Positions 8,506 through 9,562 of a stretch of DNA of 9,562 nt are shown piece after piece. How positions within the stretch are numbered: position 1 is the first letter of the stretch; each line of letters starts with the position of its first letter. This stretch comes from Acholeplasmatales bacterium (GTDB taxonomy: Bacteria > Bacillota_I > Bacilli_A > Acholeplasmatales > Anaeroplasmataceae). The position numbers were made by a program, and so were the translations under genes. The notes below the pieces were generated by a model that did no database searches, was not told the DNA's origin, and was given only the letters and a program-made list of their open reading frames with translations. The stretch covers positions 1 through 9,562 of the forward strand of contig JAILGR010000085.1 in the NCBI GenBank assembly GCA_024696565.1, read 5' to 3'.

Positions 8506-9150
8506 ATGAATGAAAAAGAATTAGCTATTACTGTAGCAAAGAATTTATTAAAGATTAAGGCAGTATTTTTAAAACCTAATGATCCATTTACTTGGGCATC
8601 TGGTATTAAATCACCAATCTATTGTGATAATAGAATGACATTATCATACCCTGAAGTAAGAAAAGTAATTGAAAATGGTTTAGCTGAAACTATTAAAGCT
8701 AAATTCCCTGATGTTGAAGTAATTGAAGGTACATCTACAGCAGGTATTGCACATGCTGCTATCGTATCTGAAATTTTAGGATTACCTATGGGATATGTTA
8801 GAGGTGGAGCAAAAGACCACGGTAGAGGAAATCAAATTGAAGGTATTATTCCTGAAGGCAAAAAGGTTGTAGTAGTTGAAGACTTAATTTCTACAGCTGG
8901 TTCATCATTAGAAGTAGTTGAAGTATTAAAGGCAGCTGGAGCTAATGTTTTAGGTATTGTATCTATTTTCACATATGGCCTACAAAAAGGAATTGATAGA
9001 TTAAATGAAGCTAATTGTATTAATTATTCATTATCTAACTTCCAAACTTTAGTAGAAGTTGCAGCAGAAGAAAATCACATCTCAATTGAAGATATTCAAA
9101 AAGTATTAAAATTCCAAAAGAATCCATCAGATCCTTCTTGGATGGAATAA
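8506..9150 (+). CDS. pyrE: Orotate phosphoribosyltransferase
   Basis: PyrE transfers phosphoribose from PRPP to orotate, giving OMP for PyrF. The 214 residues include the substrate segment [12 protein letters not shown] (28-39) and the PRPP-binding motif [14 protein letters not shown] (from about 121; acidic pair Glu125-Asp126). The mobile catalytic loop reads [16 protein letters not shown]. In Salmonella numbering Arg99, Lys103 and His105 are kept, but position 100 is Gly rather than Lys. From memory, B. subtilis-type enzymes also lack Lys there, so this is probably a lineage feature. The ribosome binding site AAAGGAG (8489-8495) overlaps the end of pyrF, and the start is 1 nt after the pyrF stop. 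It is the last gene of the operon. Confidence 0.97.
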   Translation: MNEKELAITVAKNLLKIKAVFLKPNDPFTWASGIKSPIYCDNRMTLSYPEVRKVIENGLAETIKAKFPDVEVIEGTSTAGIAHAAIVSEILGLPMGYVRGGAKDHGRGNQIEGIIPEGKKVVVVEDLISTAGSSLEVVEVLKAAGANVLGIVSIFTYGLQKGIDRLNEANCINYSLSNFQTLVEVAAEENHISIEDIQKVLKFQKNPSDPSWME

Positions 9151-9158
9151 AAATATAG

Positions 9159-9188
9159 GCTCTTAAATACAAGTTTAAGAGCTTTTTT
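9159..9188 (+). terminator. Rho-independent terminator of the pyr operon
   Basis: A 9-bp perfect stem (9159-9167 with 9174-9182), a 6-nt loop and six Ts (9183-9188) lie 8 nt after the pyrE stop. The stem is AT-rich but uninterrupted, and the placement is right for ending the operon transcript. Confidence 0.9.
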
Positions 9189-9258
9189 CATACAAAATTT
9201 AAAAAATTGCCTTTATAAATCGATAGATATTATTTTATTTGTTTTATTTTTTATTTGT

Positions 9259-9287
9259 TTGTTGTAAAATATATTAGACGCTATACT
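9259..9287 (+). promoter_or_regulatory. Possible sigma-A promoter before the acetyltransferase gene
   Basis: TTGTTG (9259-9264) and TATACT (9282-9287) are separated by 17 nt, close to the consensus. A start about 7 nt later would fall at the ribosome binding site, leaving almost no leader, which is a difficulty. TAAAAT at 9265-9270 is an alternative -10, but its -35 is poor. The stretch 9189-9301 is very T-rich, so chance matches are likely. A promoter is expected here because a terminator precedes and a new gene follows; the exact boxes are uncertain. Confidence 0.4.
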
Positions 9288-9301
9288 TTTAGGTGAATAA
9301 T

Positions 9302-9562
9302 ATGATTGAAACAAAAAGATTATTTGTAAGAAAAGCTACAACCTTAGATACAAACCAAATACTTAATTTTATTAATTCTGAGTTTTCTAAAAAATATAAT
9401 CCATATGATTCTTATAGTGAGATTAGATTATGGAAGCATTTGAAAGAAAAAGAAAACTATGTTTTGGTTTTAAAAGAAACTAATAAAATTATTGGACTAA
9501 TTGGTCTTGAGGAAGATACAATTAGAATTAATGTAAACGCAATTTCATTAACTTATATCTTA
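9302..9562 (+). CDS. GNAT-family N-acetyltransferase, truncated by window end
   Basis: An open frame of 87 codons without a stop runs off the right edge. It begins MIETKRLFVRKAT, the usual opening of the RimJ/RimL-like branch of acetyl-CoA-dependent N-acetyltransferases (an 'IETERLILR'-type strand). Later come a hydrophobic NYVLVLKETNKIIGLIGL pair of strands and NVNAISLTYIL, the strand that leads into the acetyl-CoA-binding motif. The acetyl-CoA pyrophosphate loop itself is beyond the window. AGGTG at 9291-9295 is 6 nt before the ATG. The gene is separated from the pyr operon by a terminator, so a role in pyrimidine synthesis is not implied. The substrate (a protein N-terminus, a small molecule or an antibiotic) cannot be inferred. 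Confidence 0.75.
   Translation, partial: MIETKRLFVRKATTLDTNQILNFINSEFSKKYNPYDSYSEIRLWKHLKEKENYVLVLKETNKIIGLIGLEEDTIRINVNAISLTYIL

Larger units (their letters stand above)
67..9188 (+). other. pyr operon: pyrB(partial)-pyrC-carA-carB-pyrK-pyrD-pyrF-pyrE with terminator
   Basis: Eight co-directional genes of one pathway follow each other with junctions of -4, +4, -23, +3, -1, -1 and +1 nt (negative means overlap), then a Rho-independent terminator. No internal terminator or intergenic room for an internal promoter is visible, so one transcript from upstream is expected. The order matches the B. subtilis operon from pyrB onward. In B. subtilis that operon is controlled by PyrR-dependent attenuation in leaders before pyrR, pyrP and pyrB. 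The equivalent leader here would be left of the window, so the mode of regulation cannot be read from this sequence. Confidence 0.9.

Noticed and set aside
693..9150. PyrR-binding attenuators within the operon
   Set aside because: There is no intergenic leader in the block, as all junctions are overlaps or at most 4 nt. Any such element would have to lie upstream of the window.
1..9562. A novel defence, mobile or biosynthetic system, CRISPR array, tRNA or rRNA
   Set aside because: Every stretch is accounted for by standard pyr genes, a terminator, a short spacer and a GNAT gene fragment. No direct-repeat arrays, transposase, integrase or structural RNA gene was recognised.

Overview
The window holds most of a pyrimidine biosynthesis (pyr) operon of an AT-rich, low-GC Gram-positive bacterium (Bacillota), all on the + strand. 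The cistron order pyrB-pyrC-carA-carB-pyrK-pyrD-pyrF-pyrE is that of the Bacillus subtilis pyr operon. Codon use is strongly A/T-ending (TTA Leu, AGA Arg, ATT Ile). TGA serves as a stop (pyrB, pyrC) and TGG as Trp, so there is no sign of the mycoplasma code. The lineage cannot be fixed more closely; a gut-type member of Bacilli/Erysipelotrichia or Clostridia is plausible. The lack of a pyrI regulatory-chain gene after pyrB fits the B. subtilis-like arrangement better than the classical clostridial pyrBI arrangement.

Layout. Positions 1-111 form a near-complete hairpin, with 46-bp perfect arms and a 19-nt loop, inside pyrB. Its left half is a reverse-complement copy of pyrB itself, so the window probably begins with a fold-back chimera at a contig end, and genuine collinear sequence starts at about 66/67. 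From there the C-terminal two thirds of pyrB run to 696. They are followed without gaps by pyrC (693-1901), carA (1906-3018), carB (2996-6175), pyrK (6179-6907), pyrD (6907-7818), pyrF (7818-8504) and pyrE (8506-9150). Junctions are overlaps of 1, 4 or 23 nt or gaps of at most 4 nt. A Rho-independent terminator (9159-9188) closes the operon. After a roughly 150-nt intergenic stretch with a possible promoter, a GNAT-family acetyltransferase gene starts at 9302 and runs off the window.

How the genes work together. CarA/CarB make carbamoyl phosphate from glutamine, bicarbonate and ATP. PyrB joins it to aspartate, PyrC closes the ring to dihydroorotate, and PyrD/PyrK (class 1B, NAD-linked) oxidise this to orotate. 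PyrE adds the ribose phosphate from PRPP and PyrF decarboxylates OMP to UMP. All enzymes of the de novo UMP pathway are therefore encoded here, with pyrB incomplete. Any pyrR, pyrP and PyrR-type attenuators would lie upstream of position 1 and cannot be seen.

No novel system was found. The observation most worth a second look is the inverted repeat at the left edge, which affects how pyrB should be read. Lesser points are a shortened PyrC segment between two metal-ligand histidines, loop variants in PyrD and PyrE, and tight translational coupling throughout.
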